This document shows, piece by piece, positions 21,436-32,479 of a stretch of DNA of 64,000 nt. Origin of the DNA: Asterias rubens (lineage: Eukaryota; Echinodermata; Asteroidea; Forcipulatida; Asteriidae). The position numbers and the translations under genes are program-made. Below the pieces are notes generated by a model. It worked only from the letters and a program-made list of their open reading frames with translations. It was not told the DNA's origin and ran no database searches. Positions within the stretch are counted from its first letter, which is position 1. Each line of letters opens with the position of its first letter. The stretch covers positions 19,615,195 through 19,679,194 of the forward strand of contig NC_047068.1 in assembly GCF_902459465.1 (NCBI RefSeq), in the 5' to 3' direction.

Positions 21436-21539
21436 TTGGTTTTATGAGGAATTTTTGTTAGTTTTTCATTTATGAATTAAATGAAATCTGAATCATACAT
21501 CCTTAGTGCAGGTAAGGGATGGATCTTGGGACAAAAGGG

Positions 21540-22345
21540 GAATTTTTGAGTAATACAACACACAGGGAGAAGTGTGGATAAATCTAAGCTGAAGTCAAAG
21601 TGGTTATTTCACCATACAAATGGTTGTATGTATATTTCACCACACAAGGGACTACGTGTGAGTAGTTCACAACACAAGGAGAAGTGTCATTTACCACTTA
21701 AAAGAATAGGCTGCTCACCACACAAGGAAAAGTGTAAGCAATTCACCACTCAAGGGGAAGGGACATTAATCACAGAGTAAAGAATGGGTAGATCACCAGA
21801 CAAGATTACTGGCACACCCCTGGGACATAGACTAATGTACAAAACTAACTAAATTAAATACCTACAATGTATCATATATGAAGTCATTAACTTAGACACC
21901 CAATTTATGCCCTTTATAGACTTGAAAGGGGTAACTATTTCATAATGGGTAGATCAGCACACACAAAATAGTATGAGTAGATCACCACACTGGGGAAGTA
22001 AGCAAAAATCACAACATAGGTGAAGGGGAGTAAACACACCACACCGGGGGAAGTATGGGTATTCAAAATGCATGTGAAAGTATAGAGAATATGCAACACC
22101 AGGGGAAATATGGGTAATCCAAAACACATGTAAAAGTGTAGAGAATACGCAAAACCAGTAAGGGATGGGTAATTCAAAACACAGGTAAAAGTGTAGAAAA
22201 TACGCAACACTAGGGGAAGTATTGGTGATTCAAAACACAGTTGAAAGTGTAGAGAATACGCAACACCAGGTGAAGTATGGGTAATTCAAAACACATGTGA
22301 AAGTGTAGAGAATACGCAAGGGTAAGTATGGGTAATTCAGTAATG
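21540..22345 (+). repeat. Degenerate 28-bp and 56-bp satellite units
   Basis: At 21540-21800, irregular units with TTCACCACACAAGG and AGAAGTGT recur about every 25-30 bp. At 22030-22345, five or six 56-bp units of the same type as the main array recur (GTATGGGTAATTCAAAACAC, GTGTAGAGAATACGCAA). The two forms together suggest how the 56-bp unit arose. Confidence 0.85.
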
Positions 22346-22439
22346 AAATGTTTACTCATCTACAACAGTTTTAATTAAATACACACCTTAAATGTTGGGT
22401 CAAATTTTCTTTGACACCTAATGAACCTATTTAGACACT

Positions 22440-22725
22440 AAAGTGTCTTCTACGACCCTGTATTTTGAATTAAAAAATATGTAAAAAATAAAATTTTATT
22501 TCCAGAAACAGGCACAGCAAGGTTTTGTACTGTTTTTTTCTTTCTTTGACACTAAAGTGTCACCTACTTCAGACATGCAACTTTGAATTTTCGCAAAAGA
22601 TTTGAAGTTTCCAGAAACAAGCACAGCAAGATTTTGACTGTGTTTTTTAATTTTCAATGGCTGAGAAAACCAAAACCATAAAAACAGCTGACCAGCTAAA
22701 AGGTTGCATGGCTGCTAATTGCTGA
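22440..22725 (+). repeat. Dispersed repeat, family with 'cacagca...ctgtgtttttcaa'
   Basis: Two adjacent copies (near 22501 and 22608) share TTTCCAGAAACA and GCACAGCAAG. The second continues TTTTCAATGGCTGAG and AACAGCTGACCAGCTAAAAG. Similar sequence occurs at 24165-24245 and 45895-46010. Confidence 0.6.
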
Positions 22726-22929
22726 TGTATGAGATGGGCGAAAACCCCCCTAAAACCCATAAGGGGAAAAAAGGGGGGGAAAATTCCCATGCCGGCTCCA
22801 CTATATGGCAACCAAGTTTGTCAACTCCATGACATCAGCACACCTAAATTGAATGGCCTTAATGAATAGTGAGTGAAACATAACTACATACAACTAAGCC
22901 TTTGACATATCAATTTGGAATTTTGATTT

Positions 22930-23405
22930 GAATGTAGATCACCACACAAAGGAACGTATGAATGATTCACCATGGGTAAATATAGGTAGCTCTCCACACT
23001 ATAGGAAAGTATGAATGATTCACCATACAAGGAAAATAAGAGTAGATCACCACACTAGGAAAGCATGAATGATTCACCATGGGTAAATATAGGTAGATCA
23101 CCACACAAGGAAAGTATGAATGATTCACCATGGGTAAATATAGGTAGATCACCACACAAGGAAAGTATGAATGATTCACCATAAGAGTAGATCACCACAC
23201 TAGGTAAGTATGAATGATTCACCATGGGTAAATATTGGTAGATCACCACACAAGGAAAGTATGAATGATTCACCATGCGTAAATATAGGTAGATCACCAC
23301 ACAAGGAAAGTATGAATGATTCACCATAAGAGTAGATCACCACACTAGGTAAGTATGAATGATTCACCATCACCCCACAAGGAGAGTATGAATGATTCAC
23401 CACTC
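22930..23405 (+). repeat. 51-bp tandem array related to the 56-bp satellite
   Basis: The unit reads GTATGAATGATTCACCATGG, then GTAAATATAGGTAGATCACC and ACACAAGGAAA. GTATGAATG motifs at 23114 and 23165 are 51 bp apart; shorter variant units (CATAAGAGTAGATCACC) alternate with these. The position of AGTATG, ATTCA and CACACAAGG matches the 56-bp unit. As 51 is a multiple of three, 17-residue repeat frames exist on the minus strand but are not credible genes. Confidence 0.9.
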
Positions 23406-23535
23406 AGGATGTGCACATTTCAATCTTGCAGACAATGATGCTCTTTTAAGAAAAGCCTTCATTATCTTGGTGATATTATATTAAACCTTCAGATCCATCC
23501 CAGATAAAGTAGTTACAAATTCAAAGCTACAAACA

Positions 23536-23627
23536 CTATAAATTACTATTGACCAACACTGCATCTCCACTGGTGATGAACCTGAACTTGAATGGAGATC
23601 TGCCACTTTCAGTCTCGATTAGTTGAT
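23536..23627 (-). CDS. Candidate terminal exon, minus strand (gene Y alternative end)
   Basis: Acceptor CATCCTCTACAG, then a frame of 29 codons (QLIETESGRSPFKFRF, then ITSGDAVLVNSNL) and a stop. The phase is compatible with the candidate first exon at 33066-33126. It resembles 25281-25353, so it may be repeat-derived. Function unknown. Confidence 0.22.
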
Positions 23628-24164
23628 CTGTAGAGGATGAAAGAAACGAAAGAGAAATATTATTAAACAGTTAAGAGAACCTTTAAATAGGTCAATACAA
23701 CAAACATCTGAACATATTTTCACAACAGTATTGTACATCATTGAATTAAGAAAAGCATATGAATTCTATTCCAATAGTTTTCAATAAAGAATTTCCAGAA
23801 GGTGCATGTGAAACTTTCAACAGGTAACGAGCTGCTAAATTTCAGGGATGTGAAAGAATGTTGAAGAAAAAAAAACTATTGGCGCAAAGCAGAAAAGCTT
23901 GCGAGCACAAAGCCCATGCATTTCATAACAAACACTTTCAAAGGCTTTTCATAGACCAACTCGCCCGATCCAAGGCAGCGTGTCCCTTTAACCACCAACT
24001 ATTGCTCAAACATATTTCTGGTCATGGTCTGGCTACTGGTCTGAGGTAGAATGTCTACCCAAAGTTAGTTTCAATTTAAAGTTATGCCTTCAGAGTTTTT
24101 GTAAAACAACTCATCGAGGTACATAAAGGCAAGAAAATGCATTTAAGCTGGGAGATAATGAGTT

Positions 24165-24245
24165 TTGGTTTTTCAATTTTCAATGGCACATCTGAGCAAC
24201 CAAAAAGAAGGAAATCAGCTGATCAACTAAAGATCTGCATGCCTG
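24165..24245 (+). repeat. Dispersed repeat copy (see 22440-22725)
   Basis: TTTTCAATGGCACATCTGAG followed by GGAAATCAGCTGATCAACTA matches 45940-46000 closely. Confidence 0.6.
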
Positions 24246-24274
24246 ACACATTCCTGGAATTGTTTATAAGATTC

Positions 24275-24630
24275 AAGACATTCGGCACCTTTGTTAATTG
24301 TCAAAGACCAGTCTTCTCACTTGGTGTATCTCAACATATGCACAAAATAACAAACCTGTGAAAATTTGAACTTGTCCAAATTGCAAGGTAATTATTGAAG
24401 AAAAAACACCCTTGTCACACAAAGTTGTGTGCTTTCAGATGCTTGATTTCGAGACCTCGAAAATCAAATTCAAATATTTTAGTTGAAAATTACTTCTTTC
24501 TCGAAAACGACATTACTTCCGAGGGAGCTGTTTCTCACAATTAATTATTTTATACTATCAACAGCTCTCCATTGATAGAAGTACGTTTTTATGCTAACAG
24601 TGCCAACTAATAGTGTCCAGTGCCTTTAAG
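24275..24630. mobile_element. CACTGGACAC-family palindromic MITE
   Basis: Begins with GGCACCTTTGTTAATTGTCA and ends with ATAGTGTCCAGTGCCTTTAA. The interior contains the family landmarks CTCACTTGGTGTATCTCAAC, CACAAAGTTGTGTGCTTTCA, TTGATTTCGAGACCTC and CCGAGGGAGCTGTTTCTCAC. Confidence 0.85.
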
Positions 24631-24959
24631 CCTTTTTGTTACGGAAAAATGTATCCTACCTTCAAAGTTGATTGACTAGCCACGGTAGGTTGTTGCCAAC
24701 ATCGAATGAGGAACCGTGTAAATAAAAGAATAAGTGAAGAAAAAGGTTAAACAAGTTGTTTCAAACATCAATGCAAATCTCAAACATCAAAGCATTTTTA
24801 TGAACTTTGGGTTTCAACATAAAATGCAATATAATTTGTGATTGAAACAAAATCAAAGTGCACACCAAACCAGTTTTTAAAAGATAATAAATAATGTTTG
24901 TGTGAAACTTCTAATGAACATGAAGGTGTTCCTTCTCCTAAATCATTTAAATTTGTTAA

Positions 24960-25235
24960 TTTTGTTTTATACCCATACACAGATGTGTGTTAGCACTGTA
25001 TACTTGGTACTTTCCCCGAGTCCTGTGAAAACATATCACAGGCATGTTACTCGGGTGGGATTCAAACCCACGACCCTTGCAATTCTAGAGTACCAATTAG
25101 ACTACCGAGATTGCTCTGTATCAAGATGTAATGTAGTTCGAATCCTATGTTTGGCAGCAGGTACAACAACGATAAAATAGATGTTTACATTTGCATCAGG
25201 GATAAAGAATATTAACTTTGGTGTTTTACCCTTTG
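24960..25235 (-). mobile_element. tRNA-derived SINE, family A
   Basis: On the minus strand: a tRNA-like head with A box GGTAGTCTAATTGGTA and B box GGGTTTGAATCCCACC, then ACTCGGGGAAAGTACC and a tail GATGCAAATGT. A remnant with AGCAGGTACAACAACG follows, as in the copy at 35690. Confidence 0.8.
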
Positions 25236-25262
25236 AAGTTGGTAAAGTTGTCCAAATGCTTC

Positions 25263-25370
25263 ATCCTTCACAGATCAAGCTTACACCTCCACTGACTGTT
25301 TGATGGTCAGCCACTGAACAAAGATCTGACACTCTAAGTCTGAATTACTTGATCTGTAGAGGATGACAAA
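25263..25370 (-). other. Hairpin-ended unit overlapping a candidate exon (25281-25353)
   Basis: The ends are inverted: CATCCTTCACAGATCAAG on the left and CTTGATCTGTAGAGGATG on the right. On the minus strand CTCTACAG acts as an acceptor, followed by 23 codons (SSNSDLECQIFVQW...) and a stop, phase-compatible with an exon ending at 29222. The inverted ends suggest a small transposon that may have been exonised. Confidence 0.3.
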
Positions 25371-26364
25371 AAGTAATGAGAAAGAAATTTAACATTTATA
25401 TAACAGTTTCTATCATTAAATCGAGGACTGATTTCATCCAGAAATTTTGCACAGCCAACTATCTGGACTTAACATGTTATTTACACACTGAAGGCTACAT
25501 GCATGATACTTGGTCTTTGGAAGTGGGACAACTTTTTCAAGTAAAAGGGCTGGCCATTATGTGCACTCTAATAGACTTCCTATACAATAACACTTAACGA
25601 AAACTAGCATGAATCTGCTCCCCATGGTCCTGCACCGAAGCTTTCAAAGCATGTCCAAATTGAGGCACTTTAATTTATTTTGAAGCCTCTAACTTCTGAA
25701 AGAAACATTGTGTAAAGTTGGGGTGAACGGATTATGAAAGGGTACATTCCAGGTCTTTTGGTACATGTATTTTTTGTAAATCTTATCAATTACACCAGAG
25801 ATCATTTTTCCGTCATCATGTAAAAATAAGTGTGATTGGTCCAAAGCTCTATGATAATTTTTTCTGCAAAGTTTCCTTCCAATAAGCACCTTTCTTGCAA
25901 AAAAACAAACCCAAATGGTTAATTCAATTGGTCATGTGATACATGCCTGCAACATTACCTACATGGGACAGTTCCACTCGGTATAGGAAAGAATGCGTAC
26001 TTATAAACAATGGATGATCAACTGGTAAATAGCGCAAGATTGCTGGAATGGGACACTAGATATGACTTGTAGAAAATAATTTCATGAAACCAAAGAGTTA
26101 TGAAATATAAACTTGTCACCATTTTCTATAAGCTTGCCAGTAGACATCTAGAGTCTTTGGTCTCCCTCTAATTCATGAAATGGAGTGGTCCAAGTCTCCC
26201 AGTTGACTATGCATGAGGGTAATTCCAAGCAAACATGGACATGACACCAACAAATAAAATGTGTGTCACAATTTTCTTTCCACTTAGAAGTCATAGCTAA
26301 CATATGAAAGAAAACAGATTAACTTTTGTTTTACACATTCTGTACCATTTTGTACAAATACAGC
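25371..26364. other. Unique non-coding sequence
   Basis: No gene, repeat family or structured element recognised on either strand. Confidence 0.5.
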
Positions 26365-26962
26365 TAGTGCTGGGCGAATAGTGAAATTTTGGTATTCGGA
26401 TACCGCTGGCAACTATCCGAAATTAACTGGATATTCGAATATTTTTTTTCGCCGCTAGAGGGCGCTATTTAAATAAGGGCGCTGTTCGTTTGTGAATGAG
26501 ATCTTATGGGCGGATTGATATTAGTTTTAGACAGTGTCACTCGGTTCATTCATAAAAATAACCGGATCTAATTTAAAGATGACGATTTGCTTTTTCTTTT
26601 GATCGTGATTGACTCTACGTGAAGGAAAACTTTCGTAATCTTTGAACAAATTGCGTCAGAAATGTCACTGTTTTAACTCTTCACAGAGGTGAGCATAGTT
26701 AAATACTTAATTTATGCTGTTTTATGCTGTCTTGATAGAAGTTTCATAAGGATTTAGACAAAACATTCCTATCAGTTGTCGCCCAACGTCCACGGATATT
26801 CGGATAAAGAATATCCGGTTACTTGGTTGTAATTACAGAACTATCCGGTTTATAGGTATTCGCGCCCATTGCGGATATCCGCAAAAAAAAAGGCATCCAC
26901 GGTTACGAATAGGAAAACCTATTCGCCATTAACCGGATATTCAGATAATTCTCCCAGGCCTA
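26365..26962. mobile_element. 598-bp non-autonomous hAT element
   Basis: Ends TAGTGCTGGGCGAAT and, inverted, TAGGCCTGGGAGAAT. An 8-bp target duplication AATACAGC / AATACGGC (26357-26364 and 26963-26970) differs at one base. Subterminal regions are rich in ATTCGGATA and TATCCG motifs on both sides. No transposase frame. Confidence 0.9.
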
Positions 26963-27428
26963 AATACGGCTCATTTTTGCACAAGCTATGAACGGACTAT
27001 TAAAAGTGAGCATTGAGGTGTGTTATTCAAAGCTTTGATATACCTGTTATGTAATTAGCAGCAGGTACAACTTATTAATATCCAGAATTAATTTTAGTTA
27101 ATGTTTCCCATTAAAGCAACGTTTGGGTGTTCTTGTTGAAGCTACCCTTATTACAAAGTTTGAAATGAGTAAAAAAAATCAACACTCTAGCTGGTATATT
27201 TTAACGAGTCATCAAAAAGTGTAATGTGACTAACCAGTAATGCGACTGACCATGCAATGTAATGACCAACTCTTTTTTTTTAAGAGGAGGATGCTAAGTG
27301 GTCAGCAAAGCTGGATATAGTTATGACTAACTAGAGGACAATACAAGAATTAAGAGAACTGAGGCTCTGCAGATGCCACTCATGCCCCCACAATGCATGT
27401 TTCTAATAGTATGCTCAAAACTATAAGA
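26963..27428. other. Unique non-coding sequence
   Basis: Nothing recognised apart from the target duplication at its left end. Confidence 0.5.
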
Positions 27429-28086
27429 CATCGTCAGCGGTTTCACGAAGTAGCACTCTACGTGCTTAAGGATTTTTTTTACACATTTTTATTTTTTTTA
27501 CATTTCTGTTGATAATGCACGAAGACCTACAATTCCATAATGTTTCGAAGCTCAGACAGCTTTACTTTTTTAATTAAGCTAATTAGGGTTTTCAATTTTG
27601 GCACAAACGTGGCATTTTTTGTTTTCACGAAGTAGCACCCGAACCTCTGTTTACCGTTGTATGCAGCAGGCACTCGCGTCAAAGTGTGGTAAAAACGTTT
27701 TCACGAAGTAGCACGCAAGTTGTGTGAGCGCACGCGCGCTGACCTAGTTTCAAAAATCAATACAAAATGCTGTGTTGTAGCATAGGCGAGTGCTACTTCG
27801 TGAAAACGCAAAAAGACATATTTTGCACTTTTTGGGTTTCACGAAGTAGCACGCATCTTCTCTTGTGTCTAGTTTCATAATTAATTATGCAAATGAGTCA
27901 AAATAAGATTAATTGATAAGTTCAAGTCATCAAGTATCTACATTGAAAAATTTAAATGGAAATACTTTGAAGTTTTGAAGGGAGGCGGGTTTCTAAAAAG
28001 TGTTCAACTTCAGCGGCCGTTTTCTTTGATTGTTGTTCTTTGCTGGTATAGCAGTGAGTGCTACTTCGTGAAACCGCTGACGACGT
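27429..28086. mobile_element. Non-autonomous DNA transposon with repeated 17-bp motif
   Basis: Inverted ends CGTCAGCGGTTTCACGAAGT (27432 onward) and the exact reverse complement at the right end. The motif GTTTTCACGAAGTAGCAC, or its complement, occurs six times: about 27440, 27622, 27698, 27790 (inverted), 27837 and 28059 (inverted). No transposase and no clear target duplication. Confidence 0.85.
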
Positions 28087-28234
28087 GTTGTACATATTGT
28101 AACTTCTAGTTTCATCAATTGTACAGAGTTTAAATGTTATCATACGAAATAAAATAAAGAAAAGCAACATTTCTGAGAATTTGGAGTAGACAAGTGAAGT
28201 AATGGCATTGAAATTGCAGGCCTGATACTTCACG

Positions 28235-28385
28235 GAGGCAACGGAGGCGGTTGCCTCCGTTGCCCCTTGTCATTGCCTTGGTGCCCTTGAAATGCTCCAG
28301 TAGAAATTTACAATTCCCTCATAGGGTGCCCTTTGCCAAAGAGAAAATGCCTTGGTGCCCTTACCCTTTCAAAAACGAAGCATAC
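28235..28385 (+). repeat. Dispersed repeat, 'gccttggtgccctt' family
   Basis: GGAGGCAACGGAGGCGGTTG with its complement CAACGGAGGC-type hairpin, then TTGCCTTGGTGCCCTTGAAA and GCCTTGGTGCCCTT again. Related short copies lie at about 41918-42015, 47015-47090, 50608-50715 and 63524-63630. Confidence 0.5.
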
Positions 28386-28425
28386 AGGCCTGAAATTGTT
28401 TACTCTCCACAAATTGTGGACATAC

Positions 28426-28755
28426 TAAGCTTAGGCGATTTCACGATATTATCGAATATCGCGATAATAACTTGGAAACGATTCCGATATCGGATCGATT
28501 TGGTTTTAATCGAAATATCGCAATATCGGGATGTATTCCTAGCTGAGACATCTTGCACCCCATAGGTTTGGAGTAAAACCAGAAGAATAGGTCATTAGAA
28601 CACCTCTCTTATGCTGTGACTGTCTCTTCTACAACTTTCACTGGGAGTTTGAAGACTGATGATGTCAAATTTAATTAATCGCAATTATATGGAATATCGC
28701 GATATATTGTCGGCGATATATCGTGAATAAAATAAATCGATATCGCCCAAGCTTA
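28426..28755. mobile_element. 330-bp non-autonomous hAT element with perfect target duplication
   Basis: Ends TAAGCTTAGGCGATTTCACG and, inverted, TAAGCTTGGGCGATATCG. Perfect 8-bp duplication GGACATAC at 28418-28425 and 28756-28763. The interior is full of CGATAT / ATATCG motifs. It is distinct in sequence from the 26365 element. Confidence 0.92.
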
Positions 28756-28884
28756 GGACATACCACTGCCTAGGGCTGAAAAACAAAAATGTTATGTAGA
28801 CTGAAAATACAAGGATTTCAAGAAGAAGCACAGACAAATCTCCCAAAAGAGCAAACAAAAGCAAAAAGCTGATGTCCCCACCAT

Positions 28885-28965
28885 TTTCCTTGATTTCGAC
28901 CTCAGAACAAGATTTAGAAGTCTCGAAATCTAGCATCTGAAAGCACACAGCTTCGTGTGACCAGC
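28885..28965. mobile_element. Fragment of the CACTGGACAC MITE family
   Basis: Contains only the central palindrome (TTGATTTCGACCTCAG ... GTCTCGAAATC) and GCACACAGCTTCGTGTGAC. Confidence 0.7.
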
Positions 28966-29156
28966 AAATCACTAATCACTGCAGATTTCTGTACCATGTC
29001 TCACAAACATTTTCCACCCTTACCTTTTTAATTATTTTTAACTTTGGAAACATGTTCTAAAAAATTTAAAAAATTTTCTTAAAGCTTAATGTGATCAAAC
29101 TGTACAATATCCATCTTCAGGCATTTAAAACAAATGGTTTCTCTTAATAAATTTAC

Positions 29157-29267
29157 CTTTTGACTGAGAAGACATCTTTGAATCTTTATGCAGGACTTCA
29201 TGTGCATCATCAAGCATCTACTTTGGGGCGTAGACTTTATCTGTCCGATGACATCTGTAGCTATAAC
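29157..29267 (-). CDS. Candidate exon, minus strand (gene Y middle exon)
   Basis: Acceptor TTGTATTTAG and donor AAAAG|GTAAAT give a 111-nt exon open in one frame (VIATDVIGQIKS...). In the frame continued from the 33-kb exon it reads GYSYRCHRTDKVYAPK and then stops. A weaker internal donor (AAA|GTAGAT after 29222) avoids the stop and joins in phase to 25353. No family recognised. Confidence 0.2.
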
Positions 29268-29882
29268 CTAAATACAAACAAAATATAAAATGTTTGGTGA
29301 AAAGGTCTGTTAGTTTCTTATATGAGGGTGGCATGAGGTAATTCTCAAAACACTTGCTCCATATCTAGTAGTTTTAAACTAAAACTCCCCAAAGTCTACC
29401 GGTACTTAACAATGCGCATTTTCATCAGTGCCATTCCAGCTTGAAACAGGATACTTTTAAAAAGACGATGTCTGCAAAAATCATTGCCATACACCATACA
29501 TGTTAATCGCAGTGTACACAAATTTCAGAAATTTTGCCAAACAGTACATATGTCTGCTCTTTGGCATTCTTGGATATATGATTGAGCATAGATCTACCAC
29601 ATCAAATAGTTTATTTGTAAAGAATTGTAAAGCGTAAATAATATAAATTGAAAAAGTTTGCTGCGTCCAAGGTGCACCCTCAGTAGACACATTTTTGCAA
29701 AAAACACATGGCATGATGACAGGTCTTGCCATATAAAAAGGTATGTGACAAAACACACGCACAGCAATCGTGAAAGTGTACATATAACCTCATTTTCATT
29801 TTTTACGTCTGTGCACATATTCGGGCTTGCGCGGAACACATCGGCAAAAAGGTGCCCTAACAATCACCTTTATAATGACGTT

Positions 29883-30649
29883 TAAAGTCACCTGGAAGTG
29901 GTATTTTTTTAAATAAAGCTTTTGTCACTAAAATATGTGTTTTTACGAGAGGAATGTGAATAAAAAGTTAACTAAGGTTTAAAAATATTAGTTTTGATTG
30001 TATTTACAAATTTACGAGTAGGCCCCGACCCGAGAGGGCGCTGCTCGTGACGTAATTCAAGGCGCGATATTTGAAGAGAAAATTTATTATCAGGCCCCCG
30101 TACATTACGTCTTTCAGATACCTTCTTCGATTTCCCACTAGCTGGAAAAATTGTTGGGACAGCGTCGTGTTTAAGAATGGCTCTTCTCGTCATGTCAAAT
30201 GAGTGGTGTATCCCGGATTCGAAGCACGACGGCTCGAAGTGTTCGCTGCATAGCGCTGAAAAAGACGTCGGACCGGACCACTTTGCTCTAGTTAATCTGA
30301 CTTTCGCAGCCCACAACCGCAGACTCAATCTTTAGTTGTTTTGCTGCATCCAGCAGCAATACACCTGGTTGGATTGCAGGAAAAATGCCAGAAAAAAAAA
30401 ACCTTTTTTGCAGCGTACAAACTCACGTCTTAGAATTACATGTACTTTTGCACGTGTGTTTATCTACGCATCGAGGCAAAGTCTTCCTTTTCCTACGTCA
30501 CAAAAGGGGTAGGCGGAGTCAACCCCCCAAGCACTTAATTTTTTTTTAACATATAAATCGTGACAAACAAATTCAAAAAATTGTTTTATTGTTAATAAAC
30601 ATATACTCTTATGTTTAAAAGAAAAAAAATTCTATTTCCAGGTGCCTTC
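29883..30649. mobile_element. Foldback element carrying a THAP-domain fragment
   Basis: Ends AAAGTCACCTGGAAGTGG on the left and TTCCAGGTGCCTT on the right, with partly complementary arms (GCTTTTGTCAC..., GAGGGCGCTG and GACGTAA on the left). The same left- and right-arm sequences, inverted, make up the 53057-53640 element. The interior encodes a broken THAP domain on the minus strand. Confidence 0.8.
29972..30366 (-). pseudogene. THAP zinc-finger fragment (P-element-type transposon or host THAP gene)
   Basis: THAP domains are C2CH zinc fingers that bind DNA. They occur at the N-terminus of P-element transposases and in host proteins. Seen on the minus strand: PTRCIAAGCSKTTKD (first cysteine pair), then a frame change, LRLWAAKVRLTRAKW, SALCSEHFEPSCF (second C and the H), and the closing AVPTIFP box. 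About 15 residues expected between the first cysteines and the LRLW helix (the FHRFP-like part) are missing, and the frame shifts there. The start Met codon is also altered compared with the 53-kb copy. It is therefore inactive as it stands, unless an intron lies at the break. Downstream residues are basic and low in similarity to anything I know. Confidence 0.75.
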
Positions 30650-31335
30650 AAGTTATTTTTAGAAAAGTACACAAGTTATTATGACGTAGAGCACACCTCA
30701 ATGATTATGCAAAACAAATCAATTTGCTCAGAAAGTACGTGAATCTTGGGTCATTGCACTTTCAGTTGGACTGAAATATTTTGTACAAAGCGGCAGTCAA
30801 GTAGTCAACAAAGTCGTGTTTTTTTTCATTGAAGAAGCAAAATCTAACTCTTTCCACCTAGGAATTAATGTTAAGTGATTAATTTTGAGTTGAAATGTGA
30901 AGTTTGAAAGCAATTTATGGTTGCGATCGTATTTTTTTTTTATGCGGAAAAAATAAAATAAAAAATCAATCGCAACGTTAAATTCATGTCACAAAAATAA
31001 AACATCAGCCGAGAATGGTACTATTTTTAACAATTATATTGATGTTTTCACGCCATCTTACTTGATCCATGGTTTCTTGAATATGTCTTTGTTTGAAAAC
31101 TGTTAATATTTTTTCGGAATCCCTGTTCAAAAGTACGATGGTTGTATATATTAAATTGACTTTGAAACTGACAATACACATGGAAAATGTAGTGGGCGGC
31201 CATTTTGTGGTCACATGACGGTAACGCCTCTTCCTGATTGGATGAAAGTCAATATCTGACTGTAAACAAAGTCAGCTGGTTTTTAAAAATGTTTTTACTC
31301 GTTTTAATTTTAACTAGGAAGTCCCCCCTCCTCCC
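30650..31335. other. Non-coding AT-rich sequence
   Basis: No gene recognised. The 31005-31214 (-) frame shows no family features. Confidence 0.45.
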
Positions 31336-31475
31336 CCGTCAATAATAATAATAATATTAATAATAATTAATCAATTTAAATAAAATTAGTAAACAAATAA
31401 ATGTAAATAAATAAATAAATAATTTAATTATTAATATTATTATTATTATTAATTATTATTATTATTTTTTTTTTA
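31336..31475. repeat. AAT/TTA microsatellite region
   Basis: A C-rich run is followed by repeated AATAATAAT, ATAAATAAATAAAT and TTATTATTATT tracts. The complementary A- and T-rich halves could form a hairpin. Confidence 0.85.
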
Positions 31476-32006
31476 ATACATAGTCAGAATAAGATAATGT
31501 TTAAAAGAAAATGAAGAAAAATTACATGGAACAAAAATACCAAATTGCAGTGCAAGGCTTTCAGAACTAAAGTAAAGTTTGATCCTGATGCAATGGTGGG
31601 TAATGAGGTGGGCGGTGAGTGGGTGTGTCTTTCTGGCGATGGGTGGGTGGATATGTTTGTAGGCTGACAGGCAGTTGGGTGGGTGGGTGGTCAACTGATG
31701 ATTTAATTATTACTGTTTTAATGTTATTAAGCCTATTCTAAGCTTTCCATTGATACCAAATTCATAAAAATTGAACAAGAAATAAGGAAACAACAACATT
31801 TTTGGTAGATCTTTTATTCGCATCATTTCGATCACAAAGTCCGATTCACTTTTGTGTTGTTTTCAATGGAAGTCCATTGGACGCTAATTAGGCTAATTTG
31901 GCGACACAACAAATTTAATAACTTCTCTTCAAGAGCTTTCCAGCAGTTTCAGTTTCATTGAAATCCATTAACTTTTCATTTTTTTGTCACATACCTACAT
32001 ATAAGC
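31476..32006. other. Non-coding sequence with GGGTGGGTGG tract
   Basis: GT/G-rich short tract at about 31600-31690; otherwise nothing recognised. Confidence 0.45.
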
Positions 32007-32261
32007 AAAGATTATAGAGCGCCGCAAGGCGCAAGCTGCGGAACTGAAGCTTTATCTATTGTTGGAACGTGAAATACGCATGGGCACCATTTCAGCAAGT
32101 GAATGTTTTGTTTCCCATTGATAGGAATGGTCATTGTCTGCACTGAACTGCACTGATCTATGTTGTATCAAAAGAGTTACTTGCCGAAATGGCATCCAGT
32201 GGGATTTCACATTTCAGCCCGAGTTCCGCATCTTGCGCCTTGCGGCGCTCTATAATCTTTG
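32007..32261. mobile_element. 255-bp palindromic MITE with target duplication
   Basis: Ends AAAGATTATAGAGCGCCGCA and the complement TGCGGCGCTCTATAATCTTT. The arms continue with AGGCGCAAG, TGCGGAACT and GCCATTTCAGCAAGT against ACTTGCCGAAATGGC. ATATAAGC is repeated on both sides (31999-32006 and 32262-32269). Confidence 0.88.
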
Positions 32262-32479
32262 ATATAAGCAAGACACTTAGCCCTGCTTAGGACCACTGCC
32301 ATGGAGGAGTCAAACTCTTGACAAGACACTTAAAACTTAATCGTACTTCATTTTCAAATACTATAGAAGGAAAAGCCAGAGGGCCTTAACAACACTAACA
32401 TGCAAAAGTTTATTTGCAAAGGTTAACGCATAAAGCAAGGACCAGAAGGTACATGTAGGTAGGGTCCTAGATTTGTGTC

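Noticed and set aside
22967-23403. 17-residue repeat frames (MVNHSYFPCVVIYLY...)
   Set aside because: By-product of the 51-bp array; no flanking gene structure.
29972-30328. Intact THAP host gene
   Set aside because: The domain is frameshifted and lacks its middle, and it lies between inverted arms shared with another element.
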